The notes beneath the pieces are model-generated. The model was given only the letters and a program-made list of their open reading frames with translations, searched no databases and was not told the origin of the DNA. Both the position numbers and the translations under genes were made by a program. A stretch of 64,000 nucleotides of DNA from Gimesia fumaroli (lineage in GTDB: Bacteria > Planctomycetota > Planctomycetia > Planctomycetales > Planctomycetaceae): NCBI RefSeq assembly GCF_007754425.1, contig NZ_CP037452.1, positions 6,861,164 to 6,925,163 of the forward strand, written 5' to 3'. Below, piece by piece: positions 9,151 to 17,210 of the stretch. Within the stretch, counting starts at the first letter, position 1. The number at the start of each line of letters is the position of its first letter.

Positions 9151-10101
9151 TTACTGAGACTGTTTCTCTTGCTGCTTCAGATGTTTGTCGAAGAAGGTCA
9201 CGATCTGGCCATTGACGTCCGGGGCGTTGAATTCGCGGCCGCCATGTTTGGCTCCTTCGAGCACGCGGAGTGTGACCGGCACTTTGTTTCTCTTTAACGC
9301 CTCGTTTAACAGTTGACTCTGATGCAGGGGAACCAGGGGATCTTTTGAGCCATGAATGATCAGGAACGGGGGATCCTGCTGATCGATATAGGTGATTGGA
9401 TTGACTTTCGCAACTTTATCTTTGTTCTCCAGAATTGGACCACCAATCAGCAGTGATTCCGGAGAGCGAGCATCGTTGTGTTTAAAACGGGCATCGGGCA
9501 GGGCGTGCGCATCCATCTGCAGAAAGTCGGTGGGGCCATACATGTCACAGACTGCCTGCACGCTGCTCGATTGATCCAGGTGTGTGCCCACTTTTCCTTC
9601 CAGACCCTTGTCGCCTCCACTGGTTCCCAATAGCGCGACCAGATGACCGCCGGCGGAGGAACCTCCTGCGCCGATGCGTTGGGCATCATATCCATACGTG
9701 GCGGCATGTGCCCGTAACCAGCGAATGGCGGCTTTACAGTCATGGATCTGCGCGGGGAATATTGCTTCGCCACTTAAACGATAGTTGATGCTGGCACAGG
9801 CATAACCGGCTGCGGTGCCGATCGGCATCAACTTGCCTCCCCGTCCTTTATCACCATTGCGCCAGCCACCCCCATGAATCCAGACGAGGAGTGGGGGATT
9901 CTTGACTCCTTTGGGGAGATAGAGATCGAGCAACAGAGGTTTCCCATTGATGCTGGCATATTCCAGATCACGGTGTTCGACCACGGAATCGCGCAAACGG
10001 CGAGCACGTTCTCGCCGAGGCTGCTGTGCCAGGGCAGGACCATCATTCAGAGCAGCTCCCGTGAAGACAATGATCAACGTCATACAGATAAGGGGTTTCA
10101 T
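9151..10101 (-). CDS. exported alpha/beta hydrolase, BD-FAE-like esterase
   Basis: The 316-aa product has a signal peptide (MKPLICMTLIIVFTGAAL, then ALAQQ) and a complete alpha/beta hydrolase catalytic set: oxyanion-hole HGGGWRNGDKGRGG near residue 75, nucleophile motif GGSSAGGH near 146, acid region HGSKDPLVP near 267 and the catalytic His in GAKHGGREF near 300. This is the carboxylesterase (BD-FAE/lipase-like) type common in planctomycete polysaccharide utilisation. GGGAGA precedes the ATG at suitable distance. It probably deacylates a polymer or small ester outside the cytoplasm; the substrate cannot be predicted. A similar but distinct exported esterase occurs at 51120. Confidence 0.9.
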   Translation of the reverse strand: MKPLICMTLIIVFTGAALNDGPALAQQPRRERARRLRDSVVEHRDLEYASINGKPLLLDLYLPKGVKNPPLLVWIHGGGWRNGDKGRGGKLMPIGTAAGYACASINYRLSGEAIFPAQIHDCKAAIRWLRAHAATYGYDAQRIGAGGSSAGGHLVALLGTSGGDKGLEGKVGTHLDQSSSVQAVCDMYGPTDFLQMDAHALPDARFKHNDARSPESLLIGGPILENKDKVAKVNPITYIDQQDPPFLIIHGSKDPLVPLHQSQLLNEALKRNKVPVTLRVLEGAKHGGREFNAPDVNGQIVTFFDKHLKQQEKQSQ

Positions 10102-10541
10102 CTAGTTCTCCCAGGTGTTCCTGCTATAGAAATTTGTGACTCAGCTTCGGCATCAGAGTCTTACCTGATTTAACACAGATGTCTCAAATTCGTTTCTCGA
10201 CAATTTGCCCCAACAGAAATCCCCTGTTGAGTTGAACGGATTTTATAGAATACATTGATAAAAACCTGTTTATATAAAACAGGTTATGAAAAATCGCTAA
10301 ATGTCTGTTTCTTTGCAATATATTTTGTAAATCTTCATAAATAAGTTGTATTTAGTAAACAAGATTGCTAAGATCATGGGTACTTTCTTAACATTTCTAC
10401 AGAGTTGCGCCACTCTCGATGCGATCTGCAATACGGTAATGCTTCTAATGAATGCCCTATTGAGATCTATACAGATTATACGTATCTATTTGTACGCATT
10501 TATGCTTATTTTTCTTTTCTGAAATTAAACGAGAGCCCCCG
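10102..10541. other. AT-rich intergenic leader of first DUF1559 module
   Basis: This 440-bp AT-rich stretch separates the divergent esterase and DUF1559 genes and holds no credible ORF. It contains a perfect inverted repeat at 10263-10285 and, from about 10325 onward, short blocks (AATCTTCATAAA, TTAACAT, ATGCTTATTTTT then CTTTTCTGA) that recur in the same order upstream of the second DUF1559 gene. Confidence 0.7.
10263..10285. promoter_or_regulatory. 9-bp perfect inverted repeat in DUF1559 leader
   Basis: The arms AACCTGTTT (10263-10271) and AAACAGGTT (10277-10285) are perfectly complementary around the spacer ATATA. No T-run follows, so it looks more like an operator than a terminator. It lies between divergent genes and could serve either. 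Confidence 0.4.
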
Positions 10542-11474
10542 ATGACTGATTTCACTCCGAAGAAGCGTGGTTTTACGCTGATTGAACTTCTGGTCGTGAT
10601 TGCGATTATCGCAATCCTGATTGCTTTACTGTTACCCGCCGTGCAACAGGCCCGGGAAGCAGCACGCCGCTCCCAGTGTAAAAATAATTTGAAGCAGTTG
10701 GGACTGGCGTTTCACAATTATCATGATAATTTCCTGATGATGCCCACCGGTTATTTTCAGAAGGGTGGATATCAGACTGGCTGGGTTGCCCGGATTCTGC
10801 CTTATATTGATCAGGCGCCCCTTTACAACAGCATCTCTTCCATCACAGGTGAGATCAATGAAATTACGCCCTGGCGCAGTTCTTCGATTGGTTCACGAAC
10901 AGAATTTACCACACCGATCCAGGTGATCCTCTGCCCGTCTTCCGAGCTGGGTTCCACTGCCCCCACACACTCTACCGTTCCCAGCGATCATGGCGGGTTG
11001 CACTACCGCGGAAATGGTGGTTCTGTTGATGTCGGACTGATGTCTGGTTTTTCGACATCCACACACAATTATACCACCTCAGGTGTACTCTATCCAAAAG
11101 CCAAGACACGCATGAGCGACATTACCGATGGAACCTCAAATACGTTTCTGCTGGGTGAACTCTCTTCGGCTTTAAATGGCTGGGGCAGCAACACCAGCTT
11201 TGATGACATGATGCCCTGGACCTGGGCCACGTATGTTTATGGAGGTGCGACCGGCACAGATGGTTTCCTGATGATCGATACCAAGGCAACGCAGTACCCG
11301 ATTGGTTCCGGCACACATTCACAGTACGGCGTTTCCTGGAGAAGCCAGCATGTGGGCGGCGCGCATCTATTGTTCTGTGATGGACGCGTGCAGTTCCTGT
11401 CTGCCAGCATGAACCTGGATACGCTCAAAGGATTGGCCACACGTTCGGGCGGAGAAGTCCTCGGCGAATATTAA
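10542..11474 (+). CDS. DUF1559 domain-containing prepilin-like protein (module 1)
   Basis: The 310-aa protein begins with a type IV prepilin/pseudopilin leader: KKRG then [20 protein letters not shown], with the cleavage Gly, Phe+1 and Glu+5, followed by [20 protein letters not shown], typical of planctomycete DUF1559 proteins. The C-terminus has the H-X9-DG processing-associated motif ([12 protein letters not shown] near residue 268). It is therefore expected to be cleaved by a prepilin peptidase and assembled or displayed at the envelope. It is followed by a small lipoprotein gene and a strong terminator; the whole unit is repeated downstream. The exact role of this abundant planctomycete family is not established. 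Confidence 0.92.
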   Translation: MTDFTPKKRGFTLIELLVVIAIIAILIALLLPAVQQAREAARRSQCKNNLKQLGLAFHNYHDNFLMMPTGYFQKGGYQTGWVARILPYIDQAPLYNSISSITGEINEITPWRSSSIGSRTEFTTPIQVILCPSSELGSTAPTHSTVPSDHGGLHYRGNGGSVDVGLMSGFSTSTHNYTTSGVLYPKAKTRMSDITDGTSNTFLLGELSSALNGWGSNTSFDDMMPWTWATYVYGGATGTDGFLMIDTKATQYPIGSGTHSQYGVSWRSQHVGGAHLLFCDGRVQFLSASMNLDTLKGLATRSGGEVLGEY

Positions 11475-11624
11475 GTCGAACTTCACTTTTCCGAGTCTGA
11501 AATGCTGTCCGAAACAGGCAGTGCCCCAAGGTTTGAATTCTGGTTAACCGCAACCACTCTGCGCGATGTCCCCGTGCAGTGACTGATCTTTACTTTCACA
11601 TTTTTTCTCTGGTAATCGTTCCAA

Positions 11625-12053
11625 ATGAAGATAAGTATGACATCAATCCGTTTCGTTGTTCTCGCGTTGGCAATCATCATGACTGGCTGTGCCGAGCAAG
11701 TCGAAAAGAAACCAACGGCACCAGTGAAAGGCACTGTCACCTTTCAAGGTAAACCGCTGGAAACTGGCGAAATTGTGTTCTTCCCCGACTCAGGAGAGCG
11801 GATTGCCAATGGCAAGATCCAGCCGGATGGCACCTTTGTGCTGACGACCTACGATGAAGGTGACGGCGCGTTTCCAGGCACTCATAAAGTAACGATCGTT
11901 TCTGAACGGGATATGGAAGGGGTTTCTGCAGAAGACCCGGAAGCTTCCATGGAACCTTCTTACATTCCTACGAAATATAATCTGCAGAAGACTTCCGGGC
12001 TGACAGCCGAGGTCAAAGATGGGGAAAACGAAATTAATTTCGAGCTGGAATAA
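11625..12053 (+). CDS. small lipoprotein with carboxypeptidase-regulatory-like fold (module 1)
   Basis: The 142-aa product carries a lipoprotein signal peptide with the lipobox MTGC (Cys at about residue 23). The rest, beginning with APVKGTVTFQGKPLETGEIV, has the beta-sandwich pattern of carboxypeptidase-regulatory-like/transthyretin-like domains and contains DGTFVLTTYDEGDGAFPGTH. It sits 150 bp after the DUF1559 gene and before a rho-independent terminator, so the two are likely one transcript. Translation may begin at ATG 11625 or ATG 11637. It is a homolog of the proteins encoded at 13561 and 49297. A surface accessory role for the DUF1559 protein is an inference from repeated pairing. Confidence 0.85.
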   Translation: MKISMTSIRFVVLALAIIMTGCAEQVEKKPTAPVKGTVTFQGKPLETGEIVFFPDSGERIANGKIQPDGTFVLTTYDEGDGAFPGTHKVTIVSERDMEGVSAEDPEASMEPSYIPTKYNLQKTSGLTAEVKDGENEINFELE

Positions 12054-12084
12054 CTACGAATCAGTGAGCAGTGATTCCTGTTCG

Positions 12085-12123
12085 AACGGTGGTTGTGTTT
12101 CCGAATGCAATCACCGTTTTTTT
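12085..12123 (+). terminator. rho-independent terminator of DUF1559 module 1
   Basis: Arms AACGGTGGTTG (12085-12095) and CAATCACCGTT (12108-12118) pair with one G-T wobble and run into seven T residues. Nearly identical to the terminator of module 2. Confidence 0.88.
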
Positions 12124-12543
12124 GCGCGCGAATGGTAGATTCGACTGCGGGGACTTTGATCTCGGCATGCACATAAACACACATCCCAGGGTCCTTGTCA
12201 ATTTCATTTCTTACGCTGACTTATAGGCTACGGTGCTCTCAATTCACTTCCCAGGCCCTGCACATCACATAACCCCTTGTTTATGCAATGGTTGTGACAA
12301 CTGTGCCAAGCAGGCGGTGACCACCTCTTTATTTACGAATCTTCATAAAATAATTGAATTCCTTAGTCAGCGTTATTAAGATATTGTCTACTTACTTAAC
12401 ATCTCTATCGTATCGTGCTGCAGAAAATTCGATCTGTCTCAACTCAATACTTCTAACTAACGCGCCCCACCCGCCTGCGAGCAGGTAGGCCGTATTGTAT
12501 TTTAATGCTTATTTTCTTTTCTGATTTTTAGCGAGAGAATTGA
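12124..12543. other. intergenic leader of second DUF1559 module
   Basis: No credible ORF. From about 12335 the sequence repeats, in order, the blocks found upstream of the first DUF1559 gene (AATCTTCATAAAA, TTAACAT, ATGCTTATTTTCTTTTCTGA). It also contains a short hairpin-forming insert, CCTGCGAGCAGG near 12475, that is absent from the first leader. Confidence 0.65.
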
Positions 12544-13491
12544 ATGACTGAATCAACCCCAAGAAAGCGTGGTTTCACGCTGATTGAACTCCTGGTCGTA
12601 ATTGCCATTATTGCGATTCTGATAGCCTTGCTGTTACCTGCCGTTCAACAGGCACGGGAGGCGGCACGTCGATCGCAGTGTAAAAATAATCTGAAGCAGC
12701 TCGGTCTGGCGTTTCACAATTATCATGACAATTTCAACATGCTGCCGACAGGTTATTTTGGAAACGCTGGCTACATTACCGGCTGGTCCGCACGAATTCT
12801 GCCTTATCTCGATCAGGCCCCCCGTTACAACGCCATCGGTTCGATGGGTGAGATGACGAACCTGATGCCTTATCGTTTCACGACCGCGCCGCATAACGGA
12901 GATGACAGCATCTTCACCGATCCGATTGCCGTCTTCATCTGTCCTTCTTCAGAAATTGGGGAGCGTGCGACCGACTATTCCACAAGCTGGGGAGGCAACC
13001 CGGGCAATGACGCTTCACTGCATTACCGAGGCAATGGAGGCTCGGTCGATGTCGGTTTTGTGAATGGCTCGAATTCCAGCCGACACTATGCGACATCAGG
13101 GGTGCTTTACCCTCGACACAAAACACGGTTTCGTGACATTACCGATGGCACCACGAATACATTTTTGCTGGGTGAATTATCCAGCTACCTTGGCTGGAGC
13201 GGTTCTAAAGGGGGCTGGGATGATATCGTGCCCTGGACCTGGGCCACCTATGCATATGGCAGCCCTCCAGGAGCCGACGGTTATCTGATGATCGACACCA
13301 AGGTTGTTCAATATCCAATTGGTTCCGGCAATCACTCTCAATACGGTGTCGGTTGGCGCAGCCAGCATGTCGGAGGTACTCACATGCTGCTCTGCGATGG
13401 CAGCGTTCGCTTCCTTTCTGAAAGCTTGAGTCTGGATCTTTTGAAATCACTGGCAACCCGTGGAACGGGCGAAATCGTCGGCGAGTTTTAA
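12544..13491 (+). CDS. DUF1559 domain-containing prepilin-like protein (module 2)
   Basis: The 315-aa protein is a close paralog of the product at 10542, aligning along its whole length. It has the prepilin leader (RKRG then [20 protein letters not shown]), the [19 protein letters not shown] block, the central [15 protein letters not shown] block and the C-terminal H-X9-DG motif (HVGGTHMLLCDG). GCGAGAG precedes the ATG. The most divergent part is the loop region around residues 95-150. It is followed after 69 bp by a lipoprotein gene, as in module 1, and the pair clearly arose by tandem duplication. Confidence 0.92.
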   Translation: MTESTPRKRGFTLIELLVVIAIIAILIALLLPAVQQAREAARRSQCKNNLKQLGLAFHNYHDNFNMLPTGYFGNAGYITGWSARILPYLDQAPRYNAIGSMGEMTNLMPYRFTTAPHNGDDSIFTDPIAVFICPSSEIGERATDYSTSWGGNPGNDASLHYRGNGGSVDVGFVNGSNSSRHYATSGVLYPRHKTRFRDITDGTTNTFLLGELSSYLGWSGSKGGWDDIVPWTWATYAYGSPPGADGYLMIDTKVVQYPIGSGNHSQYGVGWRSQHVGGTHMLLCDGSVRFLSESLSLDLLKSLATRGTGEIVGEF

Positions 13492-13560
13492 CTCACCCGC
13501 TGCACTTCAATGTGACCTGAAATTCAAATCACCCAATCTCTTTTTTGAAGAAGAATCGCT

Positions 13561-14001
13561 ATGCGCAAGCTATTTTTACGTACAAATCGATGCCTGTTTT
13601 CAGGATTTTTCCTGGTGCTGCCTCTGCTGGCAGGCTGTGGTAATTCGGATGAACTCCCCACTGGTGAAGTCCATGGAGTGGTCAAATATCAAGGCAAGCC
13701 ATTGCCCAGTGGTTCGGTTACCTTTATTCCTGACGGCCCGGGGAAAGCAGCTTCCGGTGAGATCCAGGCCGACGGTTCTTACACACTGACCACTTATTCC
13801 CAGGGTGACGGCGCGACGATCGGCGGCCACAAGGTCATGATCATTTCGGAGAAAGATACATCTGAACTTCCTGCAGAATCCGCAGCGGCTAATGTAGATC
13901 TCTCGTTGATCCCGGAAAAATATGGGATGAGCCCCAAGACCTCCGGACTGACAGCTGAGGTCAAAGAAGGGGATAACGAAATTAATTTCGATCTGGAATA
14001 A
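13561..14001 (+). CDS. small lipoprotein with carboxypeptidase-regulatory-like fold (module 2)
   Basis: The 146-aa product has a basic start (MRKLFLRTNR), a hydrophobic stretch and lipobox LAGC. The mature part, starting near GEVHGVVKYQGKPLPSGSV, parallels the module 1 lipoprotein, including DGSYTLTTYSQGDGATIGGH and the shared tail KTSGLTAEVKEGDNEINFDL. GAAGAAGAATCGCT precedes the ATG. The coding tail and the 60 bp after the stop are almost identical to the module 1 copy, showing that the duplicated segment includes the terminator. Predicted location is the envelope; function unknown. Confidence 0.85.
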   Translation: MRKLFLRTNRCLFSGFFLVLPLLAGCGNSDELPTGEVHGVVKYQGKPLPSGSVTFIPDGPGKAASGEIQADGSYTLTTYSQGDGATIGGHKVMIISEKDTSELPAESAAANVDLSLIPEKYGMSPKTSGLTAEVKEGDNEINFDLE

Positions 14002-14032
14002 CTACGAATCAGTGAGCAATGTTTCCTGTTCG

Positions 14033-14070
14033 AACGGTGATTGTGTTTCCGAATGCAATCACCGTTTTTT
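14033..14070 (+). terminator. rho-independent terminator of DUF1559 module 2
   Basis: Perfect 11-bp arms AACGGTGATTG (14033-14043) and CAATCACCGTT (14056-14066), followed by TTTT. The loop is identical to that of the module 1 terminator. Confidence 0.9.
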
Positions 14071-14088
14071 CATGCGCGCCGTCGGTGA

Positions 14089-14664
14089 TCAGATAAACGA
14101 ATCGATGGTGATCATCACAAGAATGATGACGCCGATCGCCATCTTTCCGACGACTCCCAGAATACGACCGACAAACGCCGCCCGTCCGATCTCGTAACGA
14201 TCAACGGTCTCATTCCCTTTCCAGACTTCGCCCAGGTAAGCGCCGATGTAAGCCCCTACGCTCCCTCCTAAGACGGCACCAAGGACCGTTCCAAACGGAG
14301 GCAGAAAGGGAGTACCGACCATGGCACCGATTACACTCAGGAAGAATGTACCCAGCAACGAAAGAATCATCGCGCGACGGCTGGCTCCTTTTTTCGCTGC
14401 GCCTGCGGACCCGCCCAGCATTTCCACCAGTTCACCCAGACCGGCGAGTGCTACTGCGATCAGTAACACCGTCAATGAGATCCCACTGTTTTCCTGACCG
14501 GGCATGAACGCATAAAACAGTGCCGACAGCAGCACCATGATCCAGTTGCCGGGCACGAGGAATAGAATCGAGACCCAGGCTGTCAAATTCGCCAGCAGCA
14601 ACAGTGTTGCCATCAGGTAATAGAAGGTGACGGGAAGCCAGTCATAGAGCCACTCAAAAGACAT
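14089..14664 (-). CDS. DUF456 domain-containing membrane protein
   Basis: The 191-aa protein matches the DUF456 family: a hydrophobic first segment near residues 13-36 (LMATLLLLANLTAWVSILFL), the short VPGNWIMVLLSALFYAF block, then a second membrane half in which Gly-rich helices (FGTVLGAVLGGSVGAYIGAY) form a glycine-zipper-like pattern near residues 125-145. Four to five membrane helices are expected. Family function is unknown. It converges with the DUF1559 module 2 terminator and is unlikely to be linked to it. Confidence 0.88.
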   Translation of the reverse strand: MSFEWLYDWLPVTFYYLMATLLLLANLTAWVSILFLVPGNWIMVLLSALFYAFMPGQENSGISLTVLLIAVALAGLGELVEMLGGSAGAAKKGASRRAMILSLLGTFFLSVIGAMVGTPFLPPFGTVLGAVLGGSVGAYIGAYLGEVWKGNETVDRYEIGRAAFVGRILGVVGKMAIGVIILVMITIDSFI

Positions 14665-15090
14665 TTAGGATCGCCTGTCAAAAGTATTGTGCATCCGTTT
14701 GGGAAAACAGCCAGTGTATTGTTTCGCGGCATCGAACGTAATTCTTCTTCGTAAACGGTGATGAATTATTACGGAATGCAAAAAAAAGACGAACGTTGAA
14801 CCACATTCAGGGGTTATAAAAGTAGAGCAAAATAGTCCAAAAAGCCGCACAAAGCGCACTTTTGAACAGTTTTTTGAGTCCACTGGGCAGGCAATGATTG
14901 TATTTGTCTGAATTCAGGGGTAAAATTCCAAGTTTGATGCGTCATTGAGAGACGAAAATTCTTATAATCATCAATGATGTTTGATGTCAAACGGGGGTAT
15001 TTTTCCCCGGTTCACTACTGATCCGGCTCAGCAGACCGAAGTCAACTGTTGAGCGAGTGCTTATTTCAGTCTAATCCGAAGGAGCAGGCC
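14665..15090. other. intergenic region between DUF456 gene and vWA gene
   Basis: A 426-bp divergent promoter region. A short minus-strand reading frame just upstream of the DUF456 start has no support and I do not call it. A TATAAT box stands at 14963-14968 on the plus strand, without a convincing -35 hexamer at the usual distance. Otherwise I see nothing specific. Confidence 0.6.
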
Positions 15091-17013
15091 GTGAGTGTTG
15101 TCAATTCCGCCAGGGACGTTCATGTTGACGAAATTGTAGACGCCGAACCCCACAGCTGGTTGAACATGAAGGAAGTGCCCGCCTGGTTTATCAGTCTGGG
15201 CGTGCATCTGTTGATCCTGCTTGTTCTGGCAAGTATCACCCGCATTACGCTGCTGGATTCTGAGCATGCCATCATTTCTTCGATCGAAGAACTGGATCAG
15301 GATTCGTTTGACATCGACCCGACCATTCAGGACGTCGTTGGCAGTTCCGGCGATTCGGAGATCCTGGCTCCTTCCATGTCCGCCGCACCACAAACGGCGC
15401 GCGAACAGCAGGAAGCAATGCAGAATCAGCTGGAAAGTGAAATTGAAACTCCTGAGCCCATCTTCAATGATGAACTGACCCAACCGGCGAAAGAAGAACT
15501 GATGGCTTCGGTCGAAGTCAAAGGCGAAACGGACCGTCCCGAAGGGGGCGTGGCCGGTGCCATCGACCGTTTGACGCTGGAAATTGCCGCCGCCGCCAAA
15601 GAGAAAAAATTGCTCGTCGTCTGGCTGTTTGATGTTTCTCCTTCCGTCAGCAAACGCCGCAATGAAATCGCCGACCGTTTTGAAAACGTGTATAAACAGC
15701 TGGGGATTCTGGAAGCAGCGGAAAATGAAAACTCGCTGAAAACAGCTGTCGCCGCCTTCGGTGCAACGACTCAATTCGTCACTAAAGACCCAGTGAGTGA
15801 TATCAAAGAAGTGGTCTCACAAATTCGTTCGATCAAAGAAGACACCACCGGAGACGAAAATGTATTCGCAGCCGTAGGTCAGGTTTCAAAACGCTGGCTT
15901 TCTTACAAAAAGAAGGGCCGTCGTAACATGATGGTGATCGTCGTCACCGATGAAGCCGGTACCGACGCGGTCGCGAATCTGGAAGAGACCATCCTGTTTA
16001 CCAAACGAAACGGCATTAAATGTTATGTCGTTGGAAACGCGTCTCCCTTCGGCCGACGTGAAGAGATGACGACCTTCAAAGTCGATGGTTATGATGTACC
16101 GGCGATTGCAGAAACCGGGCCGGAAACCGTAATGCCCGAACGGATCAAACTGCCATTCTGGGGACAAAACGGTTACAAAGCCCGACGATTGACGTCAGGC
16201 TATGGCCCATATGCCTTAACCCGCTTGTGTGCAGAAACCAATGGAATCTTTTTCATTACGGAAGATTCGAACGGAGTCAAATTTGACCCCGCCGACATGC
16301 GGGCCTATCACCCGGATTATATTGCGATCCGTGACTATCAGAAAAAGCTCGAATCGAATGCAGCCAAAGCGGCACTCGTCAAAACGGCAGCTGCAACACA
16401 GTTTTCCAAGCGTACCTTACCAACCCCGACCCTGGAATTTCCTGCGAATACAGACAACGTGCTTCGACAGGCGATCACGGCGGCTCAAAAACCAGTTTCT
16501 GAACTCGACTACGGTTTGGAGGAACTGCAGACCATGTTGGCGATGGGAATACAGGACCGGAAGAAAATTGCTGAACCACGGTGGCGTGCCAACTACGATC
16601 TGGCATTAGGCCGCGTCCTGGCGACCCGCGTACGGGCTCATGGCTATAACACTGTGTTGGCCGAAATGAAAAGTAACCCCAAATCATTTAAAACCAAAGG
16701 TAATAATGCCTGGAGACTGGTCCCATCCAAGGATGTGCGATCCAGCCCCTCCGTACGTAAGATGAGTAAACAGGCCACCGAGCTGCTCAACGGCATTATT
16801 GATGAACACCCTGGAACTCCCTGGTCGTTTCTGGCAGCCATGGAATTGAACCAGCCACTCGGGTGGGAATGGAAAGAAATGAAGCTGAACCTGGACGCAT
16901 CAGGAAATCGTGTTCAAGGCCCACGCAGCCCACGTTTTGAGGAAGAACAGCGTAAGAAGCGTGAGATACTCAAAAAACGGGGTATTGATACCAGCAAACC
17001 ACTCAAAATCTGA
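15091..17013 (+). CDS. membrane-anchored von Willebrand factor A domain protein (first)
   Basis: The frame opens with TTG at 15049, but GTG 15091 is preferred because AAGGAG precedes it by six bases. The 640-aa product has a cytoplasmic start, one membrane helix near residues 32-52 (WFISLGVHLLILLVLASIT, similar in form to TonB-type anchors), an acidic low-complexity linker, then a vWA domain from about residue 180. MIDAS residues are visible as DVSPS (D-x-S-x-S), a Thr in EDTTGDENVF and the Asp of VVTDEAG. A C-terminal helical part contains EHPGTPWSFLAAMELNQP. It is followed 197 bp later by a paralog. Probably a surface or periplasmic metal-dependent adhesion or assembly factor; partner unknown. 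Confidence 0.85.
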   Translation: MSVVNSARDVHVDEIVDAEPHSWLNMKEVPAWFISLGVHLLILLVLASITRITLLDSEHAIISSIEELDQDSFDIDPTIQDVVGSSGDSEILAPSMSAAPQTAREQQEAMQNQLESEIETPEPIFNDELTQPAKEELMASVEVKGETDRPEGGVAGAIDRLTLEIAAAAKEKKLLVVWLFDVSPSVSKRRNEIADRFENVYKQLGILEAAENENSLKTAVAAFGATTQFVTKDPVSDIKEVVSQIRSIKEDTTGDENVFAAVGQVSKRWLSYKKKGRRNMMVIVVTDEAGTDAVANLEETILFTKRNGIKCYVVGNASPFGRREEMTTFKVDGYDVPAIAETGPETVMPERIKLPFWGQNGYKARRLTSGYGPYALTRLCAETNGIFFITEDSNGVKFDPADMRAYHPDYIAIRDYQKKLESNAAKAALVKTAAATQFSKRTLPTPTLEFPANTDNVLRQAITAAQKPVSELDYGLEELQTMLAMGIQDRKKIAEPRWRANYDLALGRVLATRVRAHGYNTVLAEMKSNPKSFKTKGNNAWRLVPSKDVRSSPSVRKMSKQATELLNGIIDEHPGTPWSFLAAMELNQPLGWEWKEMKLNLDASGNRVQGPRSPRFEEEQRKKREILKKRGIDTSKPLKI

Positions 17014-17210
17014 GTGATTCCAGATATTGTAACAATAGACATCATAAGATTTTAAGGAACGGGACACACTGAATACCTGCGGCTGGTCCCTGCTCCGAAT
17101 TCATTTCGAATTATCTATCATCGTTTCAAAATCATTTATGAGATTGAGACAAAACAGGCACGCATTTTGATTCGCTCTCGCGAAAAGAAATGATAAGGGG
17201 GATATTACTG

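Noticed and set aside
14665..14883. 72-aa minus-strand frame upstream of the DUF456 gene
   Set aside because: No domain, basic low-quality composition and no ribosome-binding site; it abuts the DUF456 start.
15061..15774. 237-aa minus-strand frame opposite the first vWA gene
   Set aside because: Antisense to a gene with a clear domain; composition rich in Phe, His and Gly, typical of shadow frames.
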